From Cristatella mucedo (taxonomy: Eukaryota; Bryozoa; Phylactolaemata; Cristatellidae): a DNA stretch of 62,000 nt. This document shows positions 1 to 11,082 of this stretch, piece after piece (the stretch's first letter is position 1; each line of letters starts with the position of its first letter). The stretch is from positions 2,097,501 to 2,159,500 of the forward strand of contig WPIO01000039.1 in NCBI GenBank assembly GCA_009760855.2. Direction: 5' to 3'. The translations under genes were made by a program, and so were the position numbers. The notes below the pieces were generated by a model. It had not been told where the DNA came from. It worked only from the letters and a program-made list of their open reading frames with translations, and did no database searches.

Positions 1-2500
1 TCTGACTCAAGTGCGACACAAGCTACAGGAAATACGGAAGAAGACCGTGATTTAAGCAACATGCAACAAGAAGTGAGCGGATGCTATGACAAATCCACAA
101 CAAGTAACTCAGTTTTACACAAATGGAAGGAAATGTGGAGCGCTCACATTGTAATTGGTGTCAGCAGGCTCTACCTGTTTCTGACAGTCTTCCCCAATGG
201 GTACAAGTTGTGCCGCTAGTTTGCGTACTGATGTAATGAAATTTGTATCTGTCCAGGTAAAAGACGACAGATTTCACAAATAAAAAAACTGCAGAACTAA
301 TCTGGAATTCTATTCTAAGACGCTGCCAAATGGAGAATCGATGCTCCGATAGAGGCTCCTCGCGCATTCCGAACGGCAGGATGACGACTACAGTGTTTGT
401 TTCTAACGGTTTGATGGAACAAGAGCAAGAATAACGTCTACAGGCTTCAGCATTTGACCATACTTGAGTCGGACCTTGGAGGAGCATTGATAAGTCAAGG
501 GATCACAGGCACCAAGATCTGGGCTGGAAAGAGCTGGGTTTCTGCCTTAAAATCGACTTAGTTCTTGATGAATAGACGCTAACTTCATTGGAAAAAGACT
601 AGTCTCATTATGCACCTTTTTACAATCCATCATAGCAATCACATTGTATTTAGCAGAGAGGGATAACATGGCCGCTGGTGTCAATTCCGATGGGTTCTAT
701 AATCACGGACACAACAATGTTCTTGAGAATTTCAATTACCTGCAACTTTAGATCTCATAAGTCCGAACAGTCACAGTGCATTAAGAATGCAGAAGACGTG
801 GTCAATTAAATGGGGCCTGAGAGTCAAAATGAATTGTCTAGTCTCATTACTGATGTTATTTGTTGAGAGATTACAAATCGTGCAAATGATGCTAAATATC
901 ACAGTATTGAACTGGAGTACACGCTAAACGTCAGCCACGACGAGCAGATGCCAATTATAATTCATTTCATCAAACACCAAAGGGACAGTGTAGTGATTAA
1001 AAAGTTATTTTCCGGGTTTCTCTACGTGACTAACAAGTGGGGTTTTTAATTTCCTCTTACAGAATGTTGCTCAGTTGTGACTAAACCTGATGGATTGCAG
1101 AGGTAAAGCTTATTACAGTGACAGAACCATGAATGCAGGTATTCCGGTGCCCAAGCGTGACTTCCAAAGATAAATCTGTAAAAATTTAATTTGCATTGTA
1201 TCCACCACAGTCTCAACCTTGTTATCTGCGATGCAGCAGGATCTTTGGTAACGGCCAAATATCCATCTTTGGTTACGTGCAGTGAATACATTTATTTCTT
1301 TTGAGGCACCAACTTCAAGACGGAGCGTTTTAAAGATTTTACACTCTTGCAGTAAAATATCTATCGGATACTCCTTGGGAAATTAAAATGCTAAGTGTAA
1401 AAATTTTCCAACTCCAAACCTTGGATATCTACACAGCGCTCTTAGGCATTCGCGGTGCTTCCAAAGCAAACATTTGAAAGCCTAATCTGAGTGCGATATC
1501 AGAAGAAGTAATCTCTTTCCGCTTCCTATTGTGTTTGACAATATGGTATGATTGCTTAGTTAATATCGACAAGTCAGCAAAATACTTCAGTAAGAAAGAA
1601 AGCAATTTAGTGCCACTCGAGAGCCACGTATCAGAACCACAAAGCACTTGCTATGCAGCTATCACAAAAGCGACACTTTTTCAAATTGGATATTGGCGCC
1701 GAAAAAGATTTTTCAGAAAACAAGACATGTCAGCGGAGATTCAACGTGAAAGGCCCGGCGTGTGATGTGGCACTTTGGATATGACAATTGAGACGACCCT
1801 CTCGTCGATGCTTTGCGCGCACTCCAAGTTCCATTATTCTGTAACACAAGCTACGTCACTCTTGCCTCTCTTTGGTGAATAGTTAGCCTTAATTCCTTCG
1901 CTAAAACTCTGGGATAATCAGAAACTGCTGGTACATGGTGCAGCTGTGTCGCCTGCACTTACATCACATGTCGTAAGCAAATTTGCGATAGTAATTATTG
2001 AGAGGACGGAGCTAGCAAAAGAGTTTCGCTCGCTTACTCATTTACTCCCATCCGCGTGAAGGAGAGTTTACTTGTGGCAAATTATATTCTGAAATTAGCA
2101 TGGAAGAGATTGTCACGAATGTGATGGTCACCTTACGAATCATTCTTTCGATTTATGTCAGCGTTGCGGTCTGAAAGCGCAGTTTCTCTAAATTGAGGCT
2201 CGTCAAATCCTATTGATGCTTAACTATAGTGAAAGAGAGTCTTAAGTGGTCATCAATATTTATAGAAAATAAATCAAGTTCAAAGACTAATTACACTTAA
2301 TTAATACAAGGTTTTGCCACCCAAAAAGTCCACAATGTTTCCATTTATTAAACAATAACGTGAAATAATTAACTTTCCAATTGCTTAACTTAATTGTCAG
2401 TAAAATTAAGTATAAACATAAAGTTAGCTATCAAATTTTAATGCAAGGAACACAATATGAAAAAGTGGCAGGGCTCTCTAAAATGTTTGCGACGGCTCTG
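1..2500. other. AT-rich non-coding stretch, nothing recognised
   Basis: I see no recognisable coding exon, LINE tail or tRNA-like sequence here. The open frames are short and their translations match no family I know. Confidence 0.4.
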
Positions 2501-2504
2501 CGTA

Positions 2505-2630
2505 ATTGAGCCTTCAGCTCTTAATCATTGCAAGTCCAGAACTCGTTTCCAGCATTGGTCTCTATCTGTAGTGACCTTTTACCTTTTTAAGTTTCAGCTA
2601 AAGACTCATGTTTTGGTCCTTTCGACTCAG
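2505..2630 (+). pseudogene. Possible L2-like LINE C-terminal remnant
   Basis: A short plus-strand translation ends in a motif like FQLKTHVL. This resembles the FKxxLKTHLF ending of L2-like reverse transcriptase proteins seen better preserved elsewhere in the window. It is very degenerate and could be chance. Confidence 0.25.
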
Positions 2631-2639
2631 TAAAGTTAT

Positions 2640-4830
2640 CTTTTTTATGCAAAGTACTTTTTCTGTTCAGATTTGCATGCTTTGGTGCATATTTATTACT
2701 ATCAGAGGTCATTCTAAGCGATCACTACGAGTTTCTTCTTATTCATTTTTAGCATACTGGCCTAAGCGTGATCCTGGTTTGCTTTGCAAGCTTTATATCA
2801 TGCATATTACTAGCCCTTTATTATTCATTATTTCAGCCAATTGAAAGGCACCTGCATAGAAATTAATTTTTTATAAGGTAATTACACAAAAGACCTAATA
2901 ATATTGTTAATTTTGCTTATTTATACTGCCAAAAATATGCATGTGCAGCAATAGCAACACCTAAAAGTCTCTTAAGTTAAGATACTTAACTGAAGATGTT
3001 TAATTCACGGTAATAAATAAATTTTTTACAGAAATCAATTTATAAAAAGCTTGAATCGCTGCGAAAACAAGTATCAAACATGTTTGGCTGAATTAATTAC
3101 AAGAAACCATGTGGTCGCAATCCAGTGGGAGCTTCGCGAATTCCATACAATTATTTTTCTTGCTAATGTTAAGCACTCGAATAGGTACAGAGTTCTTTAA
3201 GGTCAACTCAAACTAAAATCTCTACTTCCAAATTATTGGCAATTCTACTAAATAAAAGACTGGGATCTCAGCGAAACTGAATAAAGACCAGGACTTTTTC
3301 ACTAGAGAACGTGTAGTCGGAATACAGCTCAATCTGGTGCACTCTAAATGCAATATGACGTTCTCTATATTGCAGTGCATCACAATTCATTATTAGGACC
3401 TCATAATTTTGTATGCCTATCAGCAAATTTTGTACACTTCTTTCGATTTTGCTGATAGTCGCGGATAAAGTTACTCTATTCCAGAGTTTTACAGTTTAAA
3501 ATAGATATCCCTTAGTTTCATACTCAACAATAGGAATTATTCAACGTCTTCCTTTACACTTAAATTTGTTTAAGTTGCTAGCTTAAGCGACGCTAATCAG
3601 TCTTAATTAATTGAGAGAATAGCCACTGAGTTAGCGAGGCCGTAAATGCCGAAGTGTACTTCATGCAATCCGTCCTGCAGCTTCGAGAGATTATAAATAT
3701 GGCCGACGACCTCTTAAAATATCCGACTATCCGAAGCATCTGCGCTGATAGCTAGGTGCTAGCTAGGTGCTACTGAAGCGCATGATCGGTGCACATCCCT
3801 GCTCTTCACTTTATGCCAGCACCAGCACTTGCCGGAGACCTATAGGTCAGCAGTTTAGGACACGGTAGCGAATTCAGTTACGCGTTGCTCGCTCCTTCAT
3901 ATCTCACCATTCCCAAGCAGGCAGGGCCTGGCTATTAGTTTCAGTCAGTTTCAATACGTCCCACTCGCACAAATCTCGCCTGCCTGATGAAAGAACGACA
4001 AACGATCTGCAAGATCTGCAAGTTGACTAAGAATTGAAGGCACATTTTGAGACCCTGTCATCCTCTAAGTGGGTAAGACCTGCTGAAATGTATTTCCTCG
4101 TGGATATAGTATAATCAATCCATCATGCCACACGATGCGTTGATCGAAACTCGGCGGCATTAAAAGAGCTATGCAGCTTCTGCATATCACTCAATTTCTT
4201 ACATGCACCGTCATATTCTATATACCTCATCTACCTGCCCCGTTCCAGCAGGGCAGCATAACGAAGGTGAACGAACACATACAACGGATATTTTTTTACT
4301 CCCCAACTAGGGGTTTTGATAATCAGGAATAGCAATCTTTACATGTAGCCTTATAATAGACGTTCGTTTACATTTCTAAAAGCAAATACCATGCCTCCTA
4401 TTTGACTAGATATTATGAATGCGTTGCATCATTGCCTGAATCGGGTTAATTTTAGCTATGATAATCCTCGGACCGACGAAAAACCAGCCAATTTTTCTAA
4501 ATTATGGTGCTTCATAATTTCTTCTTACCTTTGAACCTTTAAAACAGCTATGCAAATTCCGCTTAAAGCTTAAAATGTAATGTTCATTTTGCTGAGCAGT
4601 AATAACTGTGTCCAGGACGCTGTGCTAAGATAAATGATTTTCCATTTACAGATTTTAGGAAGCTCAATTTTCTGTAAGAATAACTCCAAAAATCATGCAA
4701 CTAGGCGCCATCACTTGGGGTTAGGCGTCATTGTCGGAAAATATGCTCTCCTTTTCATGAGTTTTCAGCAAAGAGTGAGACTATAAAATGGACCTGTGCT
4801 CCGATCAAAGATATCAGATATGCCTCAAAG
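2640..4830. other. AT-rich non-coding stretch, nothing recognised
   Basis: No feature can be supported. The only local oddity is a tiny tandem repeat (tagctaggtgc twice) near 3,752-3,773. Confidence 0.4.
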
Positions 4831-4838
4831 AAAATAAA

Positions 4839-5646
4839 CTAAGCATCTACATGTCTTAAGTTCTTGGTTTTTTCCACCTCGTGCCCATAGCAACGGGCCT
4901 CCAGCGGGTCTTGTTCCATGACTTCCATAAGACTTTCATCGTCGGTGATAGAGCCGATGAAAAAATCAGTTTTAGTTAGATTAATGAACTCAGCCGAAGA
5001 AATTTCGGTATATTCTGCAGATAAGAGGAGGTTAGAGCATGATCTAACTGCGTAAAAGTGACATCTTGAAGAACAGGTACTGGTAGCACAGGTACGCTCT
5101 CCAGCGGGCCTATATGTTGAACAAGTCAGGAACTTCTTGCTAATTTGTTCAAGCGCTTTTCTGGCAACTGAACAATCATCTTCCATTAGTAGAGAGTGGC
5201 TCTGCGCCAATTTAGGTAATTAGCACAATTTAAATTATCCTAAACGATAAGCTAAGAGTTGTTTTTTATGACAACCCTTTTCTAGCAATCATAATGTAAG
5301 GCAGGACTGATCCATTTCCTCACGACGCATTCTAGCAATGCCACACTGACGTGACTGTCGATAGCTTGAGCAGGCACAACTCTCGAAGGAGTACTTCATC
5401 TGCAGAGTTGCTGCTGGTATACAATATTTCTATGGTCTTTAGAGTGCTTGAAATTAGTTTACAATGCACAAAAACATTTGGCTTAGTACGAGCGTCTACT
5501 TTGGCATTAATTAGGTCAGATGAAGACGTAAAACTCTCAACGTGCGTTGGATATTCAGTTTGCCTATTCTGAAGCTTCTGCAATGCCGTAATGCACCGGC
5601 GATTCATGTTCGTGCAAGGTCGAGACGTCCACTTCGAGTCTTTCAA
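4839..5646 (-). pseudogene. Possible BTB-BACK (Kelch-like) coding remnant
   Basis: Two minus-strand open stretches, 5,646-5,332 and 5,210-4,839, together read weakly like the end of a BTB domain followed by a BACK domain. The first ends with a stretch containing LKTIEILYTSS and LLRELCLLKLSTVTSV, in the position and style of the BTB C-terminal helices (family pattern: LLxxxYTxx, then LLxxAxxLQLxxV). The second contains KALEQISKKF and, further on, SAEFINLTKTDFF followed by a DDESL segment, like a BACK domain. A good minus-strand splice acceptor (pyrimidine-rich, ending tatctgcag) lies just before the codons for YTEISSAEF, so the second part may be a real exon. No BTB N-terminal core and no Kelch repeats are visible nearby. 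This is inference from weak similarity. The region may instead be two chance open frames or a decayed gene. Confidence 0.25.
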
Positions 5647-5659
5647 TTATGAGTCCGGA

Positions 5660-6580
5660 AACCAATTCTTAAGATTGCTTGTATGCATAGCGCTCAAACA
5701 GACCAAAGCATTGCCCCAAATTTGCCGATTTTTATTGCAATCTTCTTCTACTGCTTTTTCAATCAATCCAAATCATCGCAGAAAAGACATTTTGTTTCTA
5801 TCTTTCAGAAGCTTCAGATATAAAAAACATGTTTTCAATGATTTTTTGCCTCAAAGCAATAAAATTATGTTTCGCTTGGCACTGCAGCAACCAATTCGCC
5901 GATATTCGTTTAAAAATTGCAGGTTCAAGGTTACGACTGTACTTTCGGTAGAGCTCAGACTCAGTATTCCATTGAACGATACTAATATTTTCTCTCAAGT
6001 ATCCTGGAGACGGTACACAGAATTTGGTACTCTCTCAATCCTAGGCAATCTCTTCCGCGCATAATTGCAATATTACTTGCCTTAATTAAGCCGTGCGATG
6101 GACAGGCATTGCTGACATTGATGCTCGTTTGCAAACACTTTTTGCCGTTGTGCGACCATTTAAAAAGCTTACATTTACACTGTATTTTTGTTAGCATTTT
6201 AATAGTTTGTGTGAATAATCTCGATGTAGGCACACTTATGAGCCAAACGGATTGTATGCGTATTGCGGGTCAGCCTCAGCTAGAATGTGATTACTTAAAG
6301 CCAACAACTTGAGCCCAGTGATGACAAAAACAGACCGAAGTCTCAATAAATATTAAAATGCATTAAATGGGTATGAATAACGATAGCAAAACGTGCCGGC
6401 GCCACGCTTTCAGAGCACAAAATGGTGTCTGAAAATGGAGCTCAGCCAGGTAGCAAACTAAGATACGTAAAGTTGTATCTTTGCAGAGCGTCATGTGGAG
6501 GCTGAGAGTACGGAATGGAATTCGCAAGTGGCTTTCACTTGTATTTCAGTTTGGTAGACATACCAAACATTTGATACGGC
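5660..6580. other. Unassigned stretch with open frames on both strands
   Basis: A 157-codon plus-strand frame (5,591-6,064) and an overlapping 66-codon minus-strand frame (5,998-5,798) are both open. Neither translation matches a family I recognise. The overlap means at most one can be real. Confidence 0.25.
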
Positions 6581-6584
6581 TTGC

Positions 6585-6660
6585 ATCTCAGGTTCACCAT
6601 CAGTAGGTTCAGCATCTCAGGTTCACCATCATCAGTTTCAGCATCTCAGGTTCACCAAGG
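6585..6660. repeat. Short tandem repeat, three units
   Basis: The phrase cagcatctcaggttcacc recurs three times at about 27-bp spacing with small differences between copies. It is a minor minisatellite. Confidence 0.75.
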
Positions 6661-7319
6661 GGCAGACTAGGTTAGATTTTGCACAAGAAAGGCAAGATGC
6701 TTGATAAAAATCTGGAAGCATACTCCTGAACGTTTTTAATTAAGCGGCTTCGGATGAAAGCCGCGTCGGGCTGAAAACTCTAGCCTTACTTAGCGAAACT
6801 TGGAGAAGTGCCACCCAGCGAGAGTCCTCATTGAGGCTGCTGACTCATCACGCCCCTGAAAAAAGATGGCTGGTCCTTAAGTGGTACAAAACCAGTAAAT
6901 CCTACCGTCTTCGCCTAAAAAATCTTCAATACAGTTGTATAAGTTTTTCGTAAGGATTCACAATAACTTTGTACTGCTCGAATGTGGCACGCGCTTGAAC
7001 AATATTCTTGGAAATGAAATCGGCGCCAAACTTCCGAGATGAGAGAACTTTGTTTCGATTGCTCAGTGAGGTTGCTGCAAAGGACAAGGTTAACCAGTGA
7101 ACTGCATCTTTTCTTGAGCACCAGATTAATTGATCAGACAACATAGACTGCCCAGGTAGTAGTAGCAAACCGACAACAGGAGAAAAGTGTCTGGGTGCGT
7201 GTGCTAACTCCCCTGTATGCCCCAGCTAAGGGAGTGGGGTTTGTCAACCAGCTCGCTATGGACCGATAGTTTGAGCTATGTGCTGTAGAAATACCTGCAT
7301 ATATATGTACATGTAAATG

Positions 7320-7366
7320 CACGCACGAACACACAAACACACAAACACACACATATATATATATAC

Positions 7367-7437
<71 letters not shown>

Positions 7438-7440
7438 CAG
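7320..7440. repeat. Compound CA-TA-TG microsatellite, self-complementary
   Basis: A CA-rich run passes into about 75 bp of TA-rich repeat and then into TG repeats. Because CA on one side mirrors TG on the other around TA, the whole block is an inverted repeat able to form a long hairpin. Confidence 0.9.
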
Positions 7441-7830
<390 letters not shown>

Positions 7831-8094
7831 GTTTCGCTAGCTGATATGCTGGCTGCCAATGTTTAGGGTAAGTCATGAAAGTGATCGTGCTTATTATTCA
7901 CGAGCCTCTTTACGTTTCGTCTATAGTAAAGAATTTCTGTCCGTCAATTGGCAGGCCTAAAATCAGTAAAATACTTTGGTACACCACCATAGCTCGGCTG
8001 ATACTCTGATGTACAGTTGATTCAAAAAGGCTTCTAACTTTTGGGATAGTTCGTTGGTCACTCACCTATTTGGCTGTCATCGGTTATGAATCTA

Positions 8095-8240
8095 TATCAT
8101 AAAATGCAATGTAATGTATCTCTATCTGTAACTCCACAAAGTAGCAAAGACTACGTTGATGCTACGCAGGGGGCTTTTTCTTTTATAACGTACTCAAAAC
8201 CTAAAAGCGGCTTTAGTATGCATCACCACAAATCTCACGA
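8095..8240 (-). mobile_element. LINE family B 3' end fragment
   Basis: The sequence begins (plus strand) with tgtaatgtatctctatctg and continues through cacaaagt and cgcaggggg. This is the reverse complement of the family B 3' end that also occurs at 35,998 and 42,835. It is a short 5'-truncated copy reading on the minus strand. Confidence 0.65.
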
Positions 8241-8244
8241 TCCG

Positions 8245-9015
8245 CCTCAGAGTTGGCTTGGCATCCCTGAATAGTTCAATGCATGAGCGACCTTACTTTA
8301 AAATTAAATGAAATTATTAACTTACAAATATATTTGGACCACTTCGGATGATCTGTAAGGGATGTATAATGGAAAATAATGTTTGCCTTAACCAGTTAAT
8401 TACATCAATGGTAATAATAATGACAATTTCGTCACCATAATGCCCAGATATTTCTATTCAGACGCCTCAGAACTCGCTGCAAGAGAGTCAATAAATTATC
8501 AAGGATTAATAACATGCAAGATGTAAAAGAGCACAAGAAGACTCTCAGATCCACTGGTTAGCAGGGCCTGTGGTTAATAAAATGCACCAAATCATGTCCC
8601 TGCAATTCAAACAACCGAAGCACGTGGGAACAGCAATGACACATACAGGGACGGAAGGGAAGCTCATCAGAACGTTCGCATCTTTAGCTGAGAAATTAAA
8701 TGATCAAAGTTATTGCGGCTGGTGAAGGAAGCCACGGAGAGTTCTAGACTATCGGTGCGAAAAAAACGACGGCTTGATCGCTAAAACACTTTCAATTTGG
8801 GTTCAAAAAAGGGGAAACGGCTGGAAGCACATGAGCTGATGGTGTGACAGCACGTGACCGGAGGAGCCAGGAGGTCGGCTGGTAGTATGGTACAAGCGAA
8901 TGAAGAACATGAAGAACCCTGTAAGTCTGAAAGAAAATCTTGCGATCAATTCGATTTTGTTTATGTTCGCCGATAATTTCAAATCCAAAGCTACCAGAGG
9001 CTGTCCGACATTGAA
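8245..9015. other. Unassigned non-coding stretch
   Basis: No exon, element end or RNA gene is recognisable between the LINE B fragment and the microsatellite block. Confidence 0.35.
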
Positions 9016-9020
9016 GCGAG

Positions 9021-9023
<3 letters not shown>

Positions 9024-9084
<61 letters not shown>

Positions 9085-9289
9085 AGGGAGGGGGAGGGAG
9101 AGAGAGAGAGAGAGCGGGAACGAAAAAAGGAAGGGAGGGAGGGGAGAGAGAGGGAGGGAGGAGGGGAGGGAGGGAGGGAGAGGGGGGAGGGAGGGAGGGA
9201 GAGAGGGAGGGAGGGAGGGAGGGAGGGAGGGAGGGAGGGAGGGAGAAAGGAGGGAGGGAGGGAGGGAGGGAGGGAGGGAGGGAGGGAGG

Positions 9290-9383
<94 letters not shown>

Positions 9384-9406
9384 CCCATCGACAGGGAATT
9401 ATCACG

Positions 9407-9480
<74 letters not shown>
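9024..9480. repeat. GA / GGGA microsatellite with duplicated 32-bp anchor
   Basis: GA dinucleotides pass into GGGA-type tetramers (about 9,080-9,295) and back into GA runs. A 32-bp unique segment starting aatatcccatcg occurs at 9,379-9,410 and again identically at 9,481-9,512. The two copies are separated by 70 bp of GA repeat. Confidence 0.95.
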
Positions 9481-9485
<5 letters not shown>

Positions 9486-9512
9486 CCCATCGACAGGGAA
9501 TTATCACGAAAC

Positions 9513-10405
9513 TGAGCAATCAGTTCAGTGCTTTATCGATTGACCCAAACATTCGATATATTTGGTTTATTTGATGCTCAATATTAGGTTCGCTTTTAAG
9601 CATCGCTTTAAATCTCCACGTGCGCGTTCTACACCAATCCTCGCTTACAGTCGTCCCTCGCCACTTCGCGCTTCGACTTTGATGGCTTCACTCTATCGCG
9701 GTTTTTCAAATATATTCAATTAAATGTTGATCCAGGTAGTGAAAATGATAAAGCGTGCGCTCAGTTTTCCGAGTCAATGATACACCCTTCTATTAAAAAA
9801 CAAATTAAATTACTGTACATATTTTCTGTAGGCCTGTGTATTCCAGCACCCAGGAAAATCCTTAAACGCCTAATGCAGCCACTCGACAACTCCTTGTGTG
9901 AGGGAAAGAACTTTTTTTCTGAAAAATCGGAGGTAGTAAAACCATGGAAATCAGAGCTTGCTGTTCACTGATTGGATATCCTATCCTCTAAATGTGCAGT
10001 TAAATGTACAATAATATTTATATGATATTTGTTACGTCCAATTTGTCTTTATTTCTCTAATTTTGTCTTATATATTGAATAATACGAGGGTAATAGTGAC
10101 TAAAGGGGTGTTATTTCATGTCCAGAGGGCGATAGTAATGTTAAAACCGTATTTTGAGGGTCATGAAAAGGATTTCTATGCTCTAGCTAAAAACAATATT
10201 TGATTTATGAATAAATATTCCTATTTCGCGGAAATTAAATTATTGAGGTAGAGTCTCAAACTGATTAACCACAATAAATGAGAAGCGACTATACTACATG
10301 AAAAAATGTATGAGATGATATTTGAGAATTTGGTGACAGCTTCACAAATTTTTCCTGCACTTATTGTAGACCAGAGTGTGCATCCGCTGCACGACTTCCA
10401 TTCAG
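9513..10405. other. Unassigned AT-rich stretch
   Basis: No gene, RNA or element end is recognised. Confidence 0.35.
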
Positions 10406-10407
10406 TA

Positions 10408-10490
10408 TATACACGCACGCGCGCGCACACAAGCACGCACACAAGCACGCACACACTCACATGCACATATAAACACACACACACACGCCC
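10408..10490. repeat. CA-rich microsatellite with aagcacgcac repeats
   Basis: Alternating cacg, cgcg and caca units run through here, with the unit acaagcacgcac repeated twice. The array is short and interrupted. Confidence 0.85.
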
Positions 10491-10494
10491 TTCG

Positions 10495-11082
10495 TGGTCG
10501 GGGCTCTCGGCAGCTGGTGGTCAAACAATGAAGCTTGCCTGACCGAACTCGGCATCCCACGCTCGGAAAGGACGGCTTTATAGCGGCACTTCGCCTCCGA
10601 CGCCATTACCTGGTCGGAAGCCGTGTGATCCCTGTTCCTGAATCGGGAGGTCCAGGCAGAACGCTCGACCCCGGCAGGATAGGGCACCGCCGGCTAATGC
10701 ATATTGATTGGCTGAAGAAAATGGTTCGATAATAAATATATAAATGTATTAATAGAAAGATTGTGCTTGTGGCTAAATGAAACTGTCGAAACAATGGCTG
10801 TCTATTTTGTGCGAGCGTTTCTTGAAGCTTGAGAAAACCATTTTAGACTCAACTTAGCGGTGCACATCAGTATTCTGCCACAATCGTGCTTTTGGCCGTT
10901 TGATCTCACGTGCAGCCTAGAAAGATGAAGCGGCAAAGTCGATACAGATAGCGGGCTAAGAGCGTGTGAATGATACCATTCGTAAAAAAGTGGCCACCCA
11001 CTGTTTAAAATCGGCCGTTGTGGCCGGTTCATTATCCACAGCAGGACGCGACACATCCGTAGCTAGAAATCTTCGGGATGTC
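10495..11082. other. Stretch downstream of the TMEM249-like gene
   Basis: This lies 3' of the minus-strand TMEM249-like gene and may hold its 3' UTR. I did not find a convincing poly(A) signal on the minus strand, and no other feature is supported. Confidence 0.3.

Noticed and set aside
8792-9574. Frames of 220-240 codons on both strands
   Set aside because: They arise from the GA and GGGA arrays; low-complexity Ser/Leu/Pro or Arg/Glu/Gly only.
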